Source: Pseudoalteromonas sp. S2755
Lineage (GTDB): Bacteria > Pseudomonadota > Gammaproteobacteria > Enterobacterales > Alteromonadaceae
Length of the DNA stretch: 46,253 nucleotides
Direction: 5' to 3'
NCBI RefSeq assembly: GCF_005886535.1
Contig: NZ_PNDS01000086.1
Coordinates: forward strand, 1 to 46,253
In this document: piece after piece, positions 1 to 8,279 of the stretch
Position numbering within the stretch: the stretch's first letter is position 1
Layout of the letters: every line of letters starts with the position of its first letter
Notes under the pieces: generated by a model
What the model was told of the DNA's origin: nothing
The model's input: the letters and a program-made list of their open reading frames with translations, nothing else
The model's database searches: none
Position numbers and translations under genes: made by a program

Positions 1-618
1 GAACTTATAAACATAGCTATTGTTGTCTTCACCAAAGTTATTGATGCCATACACACCAACTTTACAGGTTACTGGCGGCTCTGGAGGTGTAACTTCCTCC
101 TCTTCAGTTACGACGACGTTGTCTAACAACGCGCCCAGAGAGTCAGAAGTCCCTAACCCCTGAAAACGTAATTGTGTCGAACTATCAGTCGCTTCAACCG
201 TATACTCGTACTTTGTCCAGCCTCGGGTCGTTGCATTCATCGTTACTAGTGTATTATCGCCAAACCATGCACGTGCGCGATTAGTTGAATTATTATTTCT
301 AACTCGAGGTGAGTAATAAAAACTTACTTTATACTTTTTACCAGCCGTCGTTGGGATATTCTGGTAGACTGTATAATTTGCAGTCGAGTCAAGCTCTAGG
401 TATTGATTGCCATCTTGAGGTACGATAATACCAAGGCTCTGCTTTTGAATTTCGAATTTGGCACCTTCTCTGCTCCAACCTTGGAGATTGTCAAATAACG
501 CCCAATCACCAGAAATATTGCCTGATGTTTCAAATGAGCCGTTAACGACTAGATTGTCGGCAGCAGTTGCTGTGCCAACAACTGACATTAACGCTAAGGT
601 TGCAAAGTTAAATTTCAT
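1..618 (-). CDS. Secreted protein with N-terminal carbohydrate-binding-like (DUF642/galactose-binding-like) domain, partial
   Basis: The frame is open from an ATG at 616-618 to the left edge, so 206 codons are seen and the C-terminus is missing. A GGAG ribosome binding site lies five bases before the ATG. The product starts with a signal peptide (MKFNFATLALMSVVGTATAA, cleavage near residue 19-20). It continues with NLVVNGSFET, a WALFDNLQGW stretch, DGNQYLELDS and a C-terminal LDNVVV, the pattern of a jelly-roll domain of the DUF642 or CBM type that binds sugars (about residues 20-175). An acidic and proline-rich linker (EEEEVTPPEPPV) follows, and then the start of a second domain. This layout is typical of extracellular polysaccharide-acting or adhesive proteins, but the part that would give the activity is outside the window. 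Secretion is seen; sugar binding is inferred. Confidence 0.75.
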   Translation of the reverse strand, partial: MKFNFATLALMSVVGTATAADNLVVNGSFETSGNISGDWALFDNLQGWSREGAKFEIQKQSLGIIVPQDGNQYLELDSTANYTVYQNIPTTAGKKYKVSFYYSPRVRNNNSTNRARAWFGDNTLVTMNATTRGWTKYEYTVEATDSSTQLRFQGLGTSDSLGALLDNVVVTEEEEVTPPEPPVTCKVGVYGINNFGEDNNSYVYKF

Positions 619-1285
619 AGCCACTCCAATAAGATAGAGTTAATGTAAATTTTTTGTTTACAGTAACACTGCTTGATATACTACCATTGTCGTATTTTTT
701 AAGTTAACGGTCAATGAATAACCGAAAAACCAGATTTTATGATGTTTTACGTCTCTAAATAGTCCGTTTATTTGGTACTTTAGTATTGATTTTGGAGTGT
801 TGGGTAGGTGTTGAAACCTATACGTAATTCTGTTTTATGTATCACAAAGTCACTCAGGCTAATGGTTAACGGTACAGCTATGAGTATTTGCTCGGTTGCA
901 GTAATGAAAATTTAATGCAGGAGTTATCCTCGGAAGGCGTCTGGCCAAGAGACATCGTATTATAAAGCAATTCCGTTCCTTTTGCCCCATTTCATAGGGG
1001 AGTTTGGTCAGTGTTGAATGTTGAATGTTGAAAGGCCCTTTTCCAAAGTTTTAGCTGTACTCTTCTGTATCTGCGGAAATGACCATAGTATTGTGATCCG
1101 TGATCTTCTCCTCGTAGGGCAATACGCGTTCAATGTAATTAGCATGGAATTAGGCAACGTCTGCTACAGCAATAAAAATCGGAGTCATAACTTAGCAAAG
1201 TCTAAACATACTTATTTACGCTTGTTCATAAAGGGGATCATTTTTAGTTTTGCTTACAACCGCGATGGTTATGTTCGCTTGAGCA
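619..1285. other. Gene-poor intergenic stretch
   Basis: About 670 bases separate the start of the minus-strand secreted protein from the end of the LysR gene. It holds the promoter region of the secreted protein, a CCCC/GGGG inverted repeat near 986-1000 and a short tandem heptamer (GTTGAAT, three near-perfect units, 1013-1033). A 107-codon plus-strand frame from 1018 runs into the LysR gene and has no ribosome binding site, so I do not call it. Confidence 0.5.
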
Positions 1286-2173
1286 CTAGTGCATCGCAGC
1301 ATTTTTTAGTACAAATTGATGAGCATCCATATAGCTTTTAATAGCACTTTGCGCAATTCTTATCGTCGCGGGCACATCTGTACTACCCTTATGAATGCAA
1401 AATACTTCCACTTTTTCAAGCTCGAATTCGGGATCTACTCGTTCCAGATTATGATTATTGAATGCGATGATCTCTGGTATTAACCCAATACCCAAACCGC
1501 TTTCAATAAGGCCTATTGTATCGCTAACTGAGTTGGTTTTGTGATGTGCTTTGAATGAAAGCGGTTTAACGATATTTTGTGTTGTATGTATAAATTCATA
1601 ATTTATGACTTTGCCTTCCCAAGAGTTTGCTATGTAAGGTGCGGTTATAGCGTTAAATTCACTGCCCTTTGCTTTATACAGCACATCTCTAAATGAACCA
1701 ATATATTGTTGTGATTGCTCTACATCTGTACTTTTCCCCACTCTAACAGCAAGATCTATCCCCCGTTCTACTAGATTGAGAGGGCGATCTTCATTAATTA
1801 AATTTAGGCGGATTTTAGGATGTGCTTTAATCAACTTACATAGTGCAGGCGCAACGATGGTTTGCATCAAAGCATAAGACGTTGTCACCGTTAACTGGCC
1901 TGCGAGTACTGATTGCTTAGCTCTTACTTTTTCCCAAGCCAACTCGGATAAATGGCTGATCTCAAGGCAGTACACATAGAAGTCTTTACCGACGTTGGTC
2001 AATGATTGGCTTCTTGTATTTCTGTATAATAGAGGTGTTCCTATCTCTTCTTCTAATTTTTTGAGGTGTTGGCTGATCACTGATTTAGACAAAGATAATT
2101 TCTCCGCAGCTTTGGTCAATGACCCTGACTCTACCACCCCTTTAAATATCATCATTCTTCTTAGTTTGTTCAT
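1286..2173 (-). CDS. LysR-family transcriptional regulator
   Basis: A 295-residue LysR-type regulator with an N-terminal winged helix-turn-helix (about residues 5-62, reading SGSLTKAAEKLSLSKSVISQ, then HLKKLEEEIGTPL) and a C-terminal periplasmic-binding-protein-like effector domain. The longest frame begins at 2221, but I choose the ATG at 2173 because an AGAGAAG ribosome binding site lies just upstream and LysR proteins normally begin a few residues before the helix-turn-helix. The family activates or represses nearby, often divergent, genes in response to a small molecule. Here the neighbours are the partial secreted protein downstream and, after a long gap, the toxin-like pair. The inducer and target are unknown. 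A strong 18-base palindrome 114 bases upstream (2287-2304) may control this gene. Confidence 0.9.
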   Translation of the reverse strand: MNKLRRMMIFKGVVESGSLTKAAEKLSLSKSVISQHLKKLEEEIGTPLLYRNTRSQSLTNVGKDFYVYCLEISHLSELAWEKVRAKQSVLAGQLTVTTSYALMQTIVAPALCKLIKAHPKIRLNLINEDRPLNLVERGIDLAVRVGKSTDVEQSQQYIGSFRDVLYKAKGSEFNAITAPYIANSWEGKVINYEFIHTTQNIVKPLSFKAHHKTNSVSDTIGLIESGLGIGLIPEIIAFNNHNLERVDPEFELEKVEVFCIHKGSTDVPATIRIAQSAIKSYMDAHQFVLKNAAMH

Positions 2174-2928
2174 TTTGACTTCTCTTTTCGTGTCACTTTG
2201 TATAAAGACCGCAGCACTCAAATAAAATTACATTAATATTACATAAATTAAACATGTTTTTTTAATAGTTATAAATGAAACAAGCTATTTGGTCTATACC
2301 AAATTTATCGTCACTTCCCCAACCTAGCTAAAGGTAGTGATTGTTAATTTGCTTGATGGTTTTAGGTTTAGCCTTGCTTGATATTCTAGTCATTTCTGCA
2401 ACTCAAGGTGACCATGTTGACGGGCAGTTACTTTGATTGTTGTCTTATAAATCAAAAATGTCGCAACAGATTGAATTTAATTTCCAACAAAGAACATACA
2501 TCTCATATACAGCAGGAGAAACATTGAGTTCGATTTTATGAAACAGTTTAATTGAGGTTGAATTTTGAGCTGAAATGACTGTGAAAATAAACTATTTACT
2601 ATCCATCTGTAACAAAAATCTCTACATCTATAGCTATGGATGGCCATGTTACAACTCATTTTTGTTAACTTTTGTTTACTTAAAAATCTATTTTGTAGAT
2701 TGTATATTTTGTGGCTTGGTGTTATTGAATATGCAACTAAATCCCTAAATTTGTTAGAAAGTGTAGAAGTTCTTTCATTCTCATTGTCCCTATATCAATA
2801 ATATTAAAAGTACATTTGGTTAACAATTTAACTACATGCACTTTTACCTTCAGTTGCACCTTTAAAGGCCAGAAGAGGTCTAGTGCGACTTAACAGTTAG
2901 AACACCGATTGATTAAGGAATATGAAAG
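2174..2928. other. Long intergenic region with an operator-like palindrome and the toxin-pair promoter
   Basis: About 755 AT-rich bases between the divergent LysR gene and the toxin-like pair. No convincing gene is seen; a 60-codon minus-strand frame at 2477-2659 has no family resemblance. It holds the palindrome at 2287-2304 and must hold the promoters of both flanking units. A long upstream region of this kind is common for regulated accessory genes, and a small RNA cannot be excluded. Confidence 0.5.
2287..2304. promoter_or_regulatory. Perfect inverted repeat, GntR/HutC-type operator candidate
   Basis: ATTTGGT, CTAT, ACCAAAT is a perfect 7-base inverted repeat with a 4-base centre. The core TGGTCTATACCA differs at one base from the TGGTCTAGACCA core of DasR-type sites, and its reverse complement resembles NagQ-type sites of amino-sugar regulons. 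It lies 114 bases upstream of the LysR start. The palindrome is seen; the regulator is inferred. Confidence 0.5.
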
Positions 2929-4152
2929 ATGAAATCAATTAAATTAAAGAAAAGCGCAATTGCTATCGTAACGTCACTCCAATTATTTGGACTTAGTCAG
3001 CTCGCAACTGCGAATACCGACGTCCCAGAAATCTCACCAATTATGTACGATACACTTCAAGGCGATATTGAAGGTGCACCTTTGTTTGTAGATGTTGGCT
3101 CAGATGATTTTCTATTAACACAGGAGCAATGGCACACAATTCAAGTGTTCGCTCAAGCAGCTGTTGGGTTACCAAACAACGAGTCTGCATTTAGAAGCTC
3201 AACGCGCTACCCAGACAATACACCTTTGAATAACCACTACAAAGCGTTAATGGAAACGTTTGGAGAAATCAACGCATCTGGTCAAAACTGGAACCATAAT
3301 ATCTACCCTAGCGTTATTGATTTAGCGACAAAACTTGCTAACTACTCAGACACTCATGCTCTATTAATTAACCCGTTTATCAGCCAATTAACCGACTTAC
3401 ATAACGCTTCACTTTCGGGTGATATGCAAGCTGCTGAGCAGAGTCGTCAAGCCGCAATTTCATTTCTCAATACTTTTATGAGTTTTATTGATTCAAACCT
3501 GAATAAAACAGAAGAAGTTGTGAACGAACTTATTAGTTTTCAGGGGGGATTGACTACGCATACAGGGGAATTGGAAACGCTTGAGAGTACATTTGCTGAT
3601 ATCTTGAATAAAGATCAGCCTGCGAATATTCGTGAAAAAATTAGTACCTTGCAAAGTCGCCTAAACAGTCTTAACAACGAAAAAGATACTAAGTTAAAGA
3701 TAGTTGCAGGCCTCTCTGCTGGAGGACCTTTAGTATTGTTAATCGGCGGTTCTGTGCTTGGCAGCCAAGTCGAAGAGCTCAAAGATGAAATAGATAAGGT
3801 TCAAGCACAAATTGATAGCTCAAACAAAGATCTAGCACATTCAGTGAGCCTGGCCGCATCTTACGAGATTGCTAAAGGTCAAGTAGATGGCATGAATGAT
3901 AAGATCCTCAAAGCAATCGATAATGTGCGCTTAGTGCAAGTGCATTGGCAGTCTCTACTAGGAGATATGCGGTCACTTAAAGAAGTCTTAGAGCAACTAG
4001 ACAGTGAAAATGCACTTCGAAATGCTAATGTTGTGGTAGCTGGTATTGTTTCTTCTCCTCTTGCTAGCAGCGCAACAAACTCGTGGAAAGACATTTCAGA
4101 CAAAGCCAGAGCATTTTTGCAAAACGCTTATCTACCTATCTCTGAGCAGTAA
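2929..4152 (+). CDS. Secreted helical protein with ClyA/HBL/XaxA-like alpha-pore-forming toxin layout
   Basis: A 407-residue protein with a signal peptide (basic MKSIKLKKS, hydrophobic core, cleavage near LATA, residue 28). The mature part is almost wholly helical. Long amphipathic, coiled-coil-like helices at about 185-255 lead into a glycine-rich hydrophobic segment at 256-280 (IVAGLSAGGPLVLLIGGSVL), followed by a charged coiled coil (EELKDEIDKVQAQ) and more helices. A hydrophobic head between two long helices is the hallmark of alpha-pore-forming toxins such as ClyA, HBL/Nhe, XaxA/YaxA and MakA, and the length is close to that of XaxA. The start has AAGGAA eight bases upstream. The next gene, on the same strand 89 bases on, is also secreted and also has a hydrophobic hairpin. 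No specific family name can be assigned by eye. A non-toxic structural or lipid-binding role is the alternative. Confidence 0.7.
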   Translation: MKSIKLKKSAIAIVTSLQLFGLSQLATANTDVPEISPIMYDTLQGDIEGAPLFVDVGSDDFLLTQEQWHTIQVFAQAAVGLPNNESAFRSSTRYPDNTPLNNHYKALMETFGEINASGQNWNHNIYPSVIDLATKLANYSDTHALLINPFISQLTDLHNASLSGDMQAAEQSRQAAISFLNTFMSFIDSNLNKTEEVVNELISFQGGLTTHTGELETLESTFADILNKDQPANIREKISTLQSRLNSLNNEKDTKLKIVAGLSAGGPLVLLIGGSVLGSQVEELKDEIDKVQAQIDSSNKDLAHSVSLAASYEIAKGQVDGMNDKILKAIDNVRLVQVHWQSLLGDMRSLKEVLEQLDSENALRNANVVVAGIVSSPLASSATNSWKDISDKARAFLQNAYLPISEQ

Positions 4153-4172
4153 TCAAGTACAACATGCATTCC

Positions 4173-4192
4173 TTCCTTATTTCTATAAGGAA
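4173..4192 (+). other. Intergenic hairpin 1 between the toxin-like genes
   Basis: TTCCTTAT, TTCT, ATAAGGAA forms a perfect 8-base stem with a 4-base loop, 20 bases after the stop of the upstream gene. It has no T-run after it, so it is not a simple terminator. It may protect the upstream message or set the ratio of the two products. Confidence 0.6.
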
Positions 4193-4201
4193 TATATCAC
4201 A

Positions 4202-4228
4202 GTACCTGAGCTAAATATGCTCAGGTAC
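4202..4228 (+). other. Intergenic hairpin 2 next to the ribosome binding site of the second toxin-like gene
   Basis: GTACCTGAGC, TAAATAT, GCTCAGGTAC forms a perfect 10-base stem with a 7-base loop. It ends two bases before the AAGGAG ribosome binding site (4231-4236) of the gene starting at 4242. No T-run follows. It could act as a partial terminator, RNase stop or translation-rate element, or as a protein-binding DNA palindrome. Confidence 0.65.
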
Positions 4229-4241
4229 ATAAGGAGTTACT

Positions 4242-6590
4242 ATGAAACCAACTTTACTCAGCCTATTGATTGGCTGCGCTTTTTCGAGCCAAGCTGCGAC
4301 TTGGAACGAGCTATATAATCTTGAGCTAAGTCAAAACCTACCGAGCGTTACGACTTCAAATCAACAACAGATAGACACACAAAATTATTTGGTCTCGGCC
4401 TTACATGTCAATTTGAATGACGTGCTTACCAGTGCAAGAGATCATAATACTATCGTCATTGCTGCTGACACTGTAGAAATTGACCGAAACATGATTTTCG
4501 ATGCGCCAAACAAACGAATTTTTATCGTCGCACGTAAAATAACTGGTAATGGTACGGTGAGTATCAATTTAGACACCCAAAATGCTCAAGCATCAACATT
4601 GGTATTTATGGCTGATAAAGTTGAGGCTAATATTAATATCATCACAGCTCATTCGCCAAGCGATGGTGAAATTGAACGCTTTAGTATTGCTCCAGACTCG
4701 TTTGGTACGCTATATCAGGTAATACAAGGCAATAAGTTCGCAACGCCTATTTCGCCAGCGTTAACTTCACTTATCTCTGTGCACAAAGAGTACTTTTTAG
4801 ATGCATTTGAAAAGTCGTTCGATATGGCGGCGGCCATTTATGATCAAAACCCAGCGTTGAGCATTGAGATGTTGAGCTGGCCTGAGTCTATACTAAATGC
4901 AGCTCATGATGTTAGAGAGTCATCAGTTCAAGCTAAGAACTTTTACTTGCAGCTTGCTAACTTTAAGCAGTTTTTGTCGTACGCAACACTTAACAAAAAC
5001 TATGTTCCTAGCTTGTCCCGCGACTTTTATGAGCTAACCATCAAAGCATACATTGATGCGATGGAAGCATATCAGGATAGCTATAGTAATTTTCAGCAAC
5101 AAGGCCGAAGTTTAGAAAACAAGCGCCAAGATCTCACTTTAATGCAGGATAACCTGTTCGATGTTGCATCTGCTGAGCAACGAATTATCTCTCGCTCAGT
5201 AGAGCAACTGACGAGCTTGGTAAAGACACTTGATGAACAAAAAGCATCATTCAGCGGACAAGAAAATAACGTCTTCTATTCAGGGGTTGAGTTTCAACAA
5301 GGAATTTTAGACTACAAACTAGATAAAATTACAGAAATCGGACTTAAAGTACTTGAAACCGTGATTAGTGCAGGCACTGCATTTGCCGGAGCTGCTGGGG
5401 GAGACACCAGTGGCCTGAAAGACTTAGTAGCGAGCTTGCCCGCCACAATCCAAGAGATCAATGAGTTAAAAACCAAAATTGATGATATAGCATCATTAAT
5501 GGATAAAGTACAAAAGGTTAGCGGCCAGTTAAACGTGTTATCGCAAAAAACCGCTGATCCGTTTTCTAGCAGTGAGCTTGCACAAGAGTTCAATCGCCTT
5601 AACTCACTCATTCCAACCAAAGAAGAGGCAAATCGAATTTGGGACGAATTTTTAATAACCGCTAAGGCGCAAATGAAAAAGGCCATAGATGAAGACATTG
5701 ATGGTGCAAGCGACTACCTTGTTGCTATCGAAAAGTTAATTAATCATGGTAAGGCAATTGTGGCTGTGGAAATTGATATTGCCCAGGAGCAGTCTAGACA
5801 GATAGATTTGCGGATCACCGCTGATGCAAAACTCAAGCAGATCAACCGTATAGATGCATTTTTACAAAACAATCAAAACAGTCTAGATGAAATTCAGGAA
5901 ATGGAGGAACAGCTATTCCGGACTCTGAATAATCTAAAACGTCCGATATTTGTTGCATTAACAAACTATCAGGCGGCATTTAGCTACTGGTCACTTGATG
6001 ACACCATAGTGACACCAAGCCTTAATCAAAGTTATCAAGAATATCGCCGCGACTTAGCCTTGCTACGTGAGCAAGAGACCGCGTCACTATTACGTTTTAA
6101 CCCTCGACCTCAAGATTTTATGCTTACCATAGGTGAGTTAGATGCGCCGCAACAATTGCAGGATTTTGCGCAGGATGGTGAGATGAGTTTCACGCTCTCG
6201 TTGGAAGATATTGATTTTTCCCAGTTTGATCGAGTTAGATTAGACGAGGTCAATGTTGTACTAGAAGGTTCGGGATTGAATGAGAACCAGCGCTACGATA
6301 TTGAGGTAAGGTCAAGTGGTTCATATCAAGATAGGTTTAAAGGGCAACTCTATCAATTTAGTGCAGAGTCGTTATACCGATTGGTAAGTTACGAGCTGTT
6401 AGATAGCGAAACGACGCAGATAGATCCAATCACCAGCGGTGCAATTGCAAACGATTATGCGATTAATTACTTTAAACCAACTCCGTTTACCACTTGGTCA
6501 ATTAAGCTGAAAAATCCACAGCTTTATGACTTAAGTAAAGTGACGAATATCAAAGTGTCGTTTAAAGGAAATGCGATCCCCAAACAATAG
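4242..6590 (+). CDS. Large secreted partner protein: beta-rich N-terminus, long helical core with hydrophobic hairpin, beta-rich C-terminus
   Basis: A 782-residue protein with a signal peptide (MKPTLLSLLIGCAFSSQA, cleavage after residue 18) and a strong AAGGAG ribosome binding site. Three parts can be read. Residues 66-135 have short alternating strands (TIVIAADTVEIDRN, KRIFIVARKITGNGTVSI) like a small beta-roll or beta-helix. Residues 150-600 are helical with heptad-like coiled coils and a hydrophobic glycine/alanine-rich stretch near 366-387 (IGLKVLETVISAGTAFAGAA), the expected look of a membrane-inserting hairpin. Residues 620-782 are beta-rich and end in a PFTTWSIKL, DLSKVTNIKVSF pattern that recalls C-terminal domains of Tc-toxin A subunits; that resemblance is weak and by eye. 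I do not recognise a named family. With the upstream gene it probably forms a two-component secreted, membrane-active complex. Confidence 0.65.
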   Translation: MKPTLLSLLIGCAFSSQAATWNELYNLELSQNLPSVTTSNQQQIDTQNYLVSALHVNLNDVLTSARDHNTIVIAADTVEIDRNMIFDAPNKRIFIVARKITGNGTVSINLDTQNAQASTLVFMADKVEANINIITAHSPSDGEIERFSIAPDSFGTLYQVIQGNKFATPISPALTSLISVHKEYFLDAFEKSFDMAAAIYDQNPALSIEMLSWPESILNAAHDVRESSVQAKNFYLQLANFKQFLSYATLNKNYVPSLSRDFYELTIKAYIDAMEAYQDSYSNFQQQGRSLENKRQDLTLMQDNLFDVASAEQRIISRSVEQLTSLVKTLDEQKASFSGQENNVFYSGVEFQQGILDYKLDKITEIGLKVLETVISAGTAFAGAAGGDTSGLKDLVASLPATIQEINELKTKIDDIASLMDKVQKVSGQLNVLSQKTADPFSSSELAQEFNRLNSLIPTKEEANRIWDEFLITAKAQMKKAIDEDIDGASDYLVAIEKLINHGKAIVAVEIDIAQEQSRQIDLRITADAKLKQINRIDAFLQNNQNSLDEIQEMEEQLFRTLNNLKRPIFVALTNYQAAFSYWSLDDTIVTPSLNQSYQEYRRDLALLREQETASLLRFNPRPQDFMLTIGELDAPQQLQDFAQDGEMSFTLSLEDIDFSQFDRVRLDEVNVVLEGSGLNENQRYDIEVRSSGSYQDRFKGQLYQFSAESLYRLVSYELLDSETTQIDPITSGAIANDYAINYFKPTPFTTWSIKLKNPQLYDLSKVTNIKVSFKGNAIPKQ

Positions 6591-6615
6591 TGCAGCGCTT
6601 GTACTTTAAAGCCAA

Positions 6616-6984
6616 GTAGGAGCCACTTCACGTGGCGATTTTTTAACAAAAGCTCGCAGGATTAACCTGCTCCTACTTTGGTGGAGTTCAAATATTTGCT
6701 AAACCAGCTCGCCTTTTTGTAGGAGCCACTTCACGTGGCGATTTTTAAACAAAAGCTCGCAGGATTAACCTGCTCCTACTCTGGTGAGGCTTGAATATTT
6801 GCTAAATAAGATTGCCTTTCGTAGGAGCCACTTCAGGTGGCGATCTTTAACAAAAGCTCGCAGGATTAACCTGCTCCTATTTTAGTGTGGCTTGAATATT
6901 TGCTAAACCAGATTGCTTTTTTCGTAGGAGCCACTTCACGTGGCGATCTTTTAGCAAAATTCCTCCGGATGAGCCGTCACCTAC
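6616..6984. repeat. Tandem array of REPIN-like inverted REP pairs
   Basis: Three complete units begin at 6616, 6719 and 6821 and a decayed fourth at 6924, a period of 102-103 bases. Each 60-61-base unit starts GTAGGAGC, has a small hairpin CCAC-loop-GTGG, then GCGAT, an A/T spacer, GCTCGCAGG, ATTAA, CCTG and ends in GCTCCTAC (6676 and 6779; one base changed at 6880). Each half has the GTAG head plus small palindrome of REP elements, and the halves are inverted, as in REPINs mobilised by RAYT transposases. The 41-43-base linkers are also alike (AATATTTGCTAAA shared), so the array grew by tandem duplication. It fills the gap between two convergent genes, a usual REP location. Unit 4 reaches the stop codon of the MFS gene. 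No RAYT gene is in the window. Confidence 0.85.
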
Positions 6985-8165
6985 TCTACAACTTGAGCCT
7001 TCAATAAAGATCTGTTATCTAGATAGCCACTAAAACGGGTTGCTAATAAGGCTGCAGCGCTGATAAGCGCCCCTACCCAAGCAGTGTCCTGCAGCGACAT
7101 ATTTTCAACAATTTGGCCACCTAACACAGAGCCGAGCGTAATTCCAACGTTGAAGGCAGCGATATTCAACCCTGATGCGACATCCACCGCATTTGGACTA
7201 AACCTTTCGGCTAGCTGTACAACATAGACCTGAAGACCCGGTACATTTCCAAAAGCAAATGCTCCCCACATTAATACCGTGATCACCACGCCTATTTTCG
7301 ACTGCATGGTAAATGTCAACACAGCCAAAATGAGCGAGAGTAACGCGAAGATGATGGTCAAAGCGCTTATCGGCCCTTTTTTATCGGCTAACTTTCCGCC
7401 ATAGATATTGCCGATAGCAACAGATACACCATAAACCAGCATAATAATACTGACTGTCGCGGCGTTAAAACCAGCTTCCTGTTGTAAAATTGGCGCAAGA
7501 TAAGTGAATGCCGTAAAGGTCCCACCGTAGCCAAGTATGGTCATAAGATAGACGAGCAGTAATCTAGGTTGTAATAAAACCCTTGCCTGCTCAGATAGAC
7601 TGGCAGATGCGCTTTGCTTTAGGTTCTTTGGAATTAATAATGCACTTCCCAAGAGAGCGATAACACCTAAAGCAGAAACTACTAGAAAGGTGGCTCGCCA
7701 ACCAAACTGTTGGCCAATCCAAGCACCCAAGGGGACACCCGTTACGAGCGCCACGGTCAGGCCCGTGAACATAATGGCGATGGCACTTGCCTCTTTGTCT
7801 TTTGAGACCAAGCTAGTTGCAATCGTAGAGCCAATCGAGAAGAACACACCATGAGCGAGCCCTGTCATGATCCTCGCTAAAATGAGGCTTTCATAACTTG
7901 GCGCTTGCCACGCAAGCAGATTGCCAAAAACAAAGAGTGCCATCAAACTAAGTAATACAGATTTCCTATTCCATCGCCCTGTCAGTGCGGTTAAAACGGG
8001 CGCACCAACAGCAACGCCAATGGCATATAAACTCACCAGTAAACCTGCACTTGGCAGCGAAACGGATAAATCGGAAGCGATGGTAGGTACTAAACCAACA
8101 ATGACAAATTCGGTGGTACCAATGGCAAAAGCGCTTAATGTCAGCGCCAGTAATGCAAGCGGCAT
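6981..8165 (-). CDS. MFS exporter, DHA1 family, YdhP/AraJ-like
   Basis: A 394-residue inner-membrane protein with about twelve hydrophobic segments, starting MPLALLALTLSAFAIGTTEF, the typical opening of YdhP/AraJ/PbuE-type drug or sugar exporters of the major facilitator superfamily. The loop between segments 2 and 3 has the GRWNRK part of the family signature. The longest frame starts at 8279 and would add 38 unrelated residues across the divergent promoter; I choose the ATG at 8165, which has an AAGG ribosome binding site and matches the family start. It is divergent from the LysR gene at 8280, the usual arrangement of an exporter with its regulator. The substrate is not known; nearby ene-reductase and palindromes suggest reactive or toxic small molecules. 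Confidence 0.9.
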   Translation of the reverse strand: MPLALLALTLSAFAIGTTEFVIVGLVPTIASDLSVSLPSAGLLVSLYAIGVAVGAPVLTALTGRWNRKSVLLSLMALFVFGNLLAWQAPSYESLILARIMTGLAHGVFFSIGSTIATSLVSKDKEASAIAIMFTGLTVALVTGVPLGAWIGQQFGWRATFLVVSALGVIALLGSALLIPKNLKQSASASLSEQARVLLQPRLLLVYLMTILGYGGTFTAFTYLAPILQQEAGFNAATVSIIMLVYGVSVAIGNIYGGKLADKKGPISALTIIFALLSLILAVLTFTMQSKIGVVITVLMWGAFAFGNVPGLQVYVVQLAERFSPNAVDVASGLNIAAFNVGITLGSVLGGQIVENMSLQDTAWVGALISAAALLATRFSGYLDNRSLLKAQVVE

Positions 8166-8243
8166 AAATAACCTTTTTAACGTGATAAGCAATAAGTTGG
8201 TGTAGTGTGAAAGCTTTTTTATTTGCAAAAAATAGCAAAAATG

Positions 8244-8258
8244 ACAAAATACTTTTGT
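8244..8258. promoter_or_regulatory. Palindrome in the MFS/LysR divergent promoter
   Basis: ACAAAA, TAC, TTTTGT is a perfect inverted repeat in the short region between the MFS and LysR starts, 22 bases before the LysR GTG. A related palindrome of the same length lies upstream of the ene-reductase gene (9182-9196; 11 of 15 bases identical). It is a candidate binding site for the LysR protein. Confidence 0.5.
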
Positions 8259-8279
8259 AGAAAATGAAAAGGAACACAC

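Noticed and set aside
1018..1341. 107-codon plus-strand frame in the left intergenic region
   Set aside because: It has no ribosome binding site, begins inside a short tandem repeat, runs into the 3' end of the LysR gene and resembles no family. The minus strand of the same stretch also gives a broken protein-like reading, so a decayed gene cannot be excluded.
2477..2659. 60-codon minus-strand frame upstream of the toxin-like pair
   Set aside because: Rich in Cys, Phe and Arg with no family pattern or good ribosome binding site; it looks like chance in AT-rich DNA.
8166..8279. N-terminal extension of the MFS exporter
   Set aside because: The added residues do not match the family and would cover the divergent promoter; the ATG at 8165 has a ribosome binding site.
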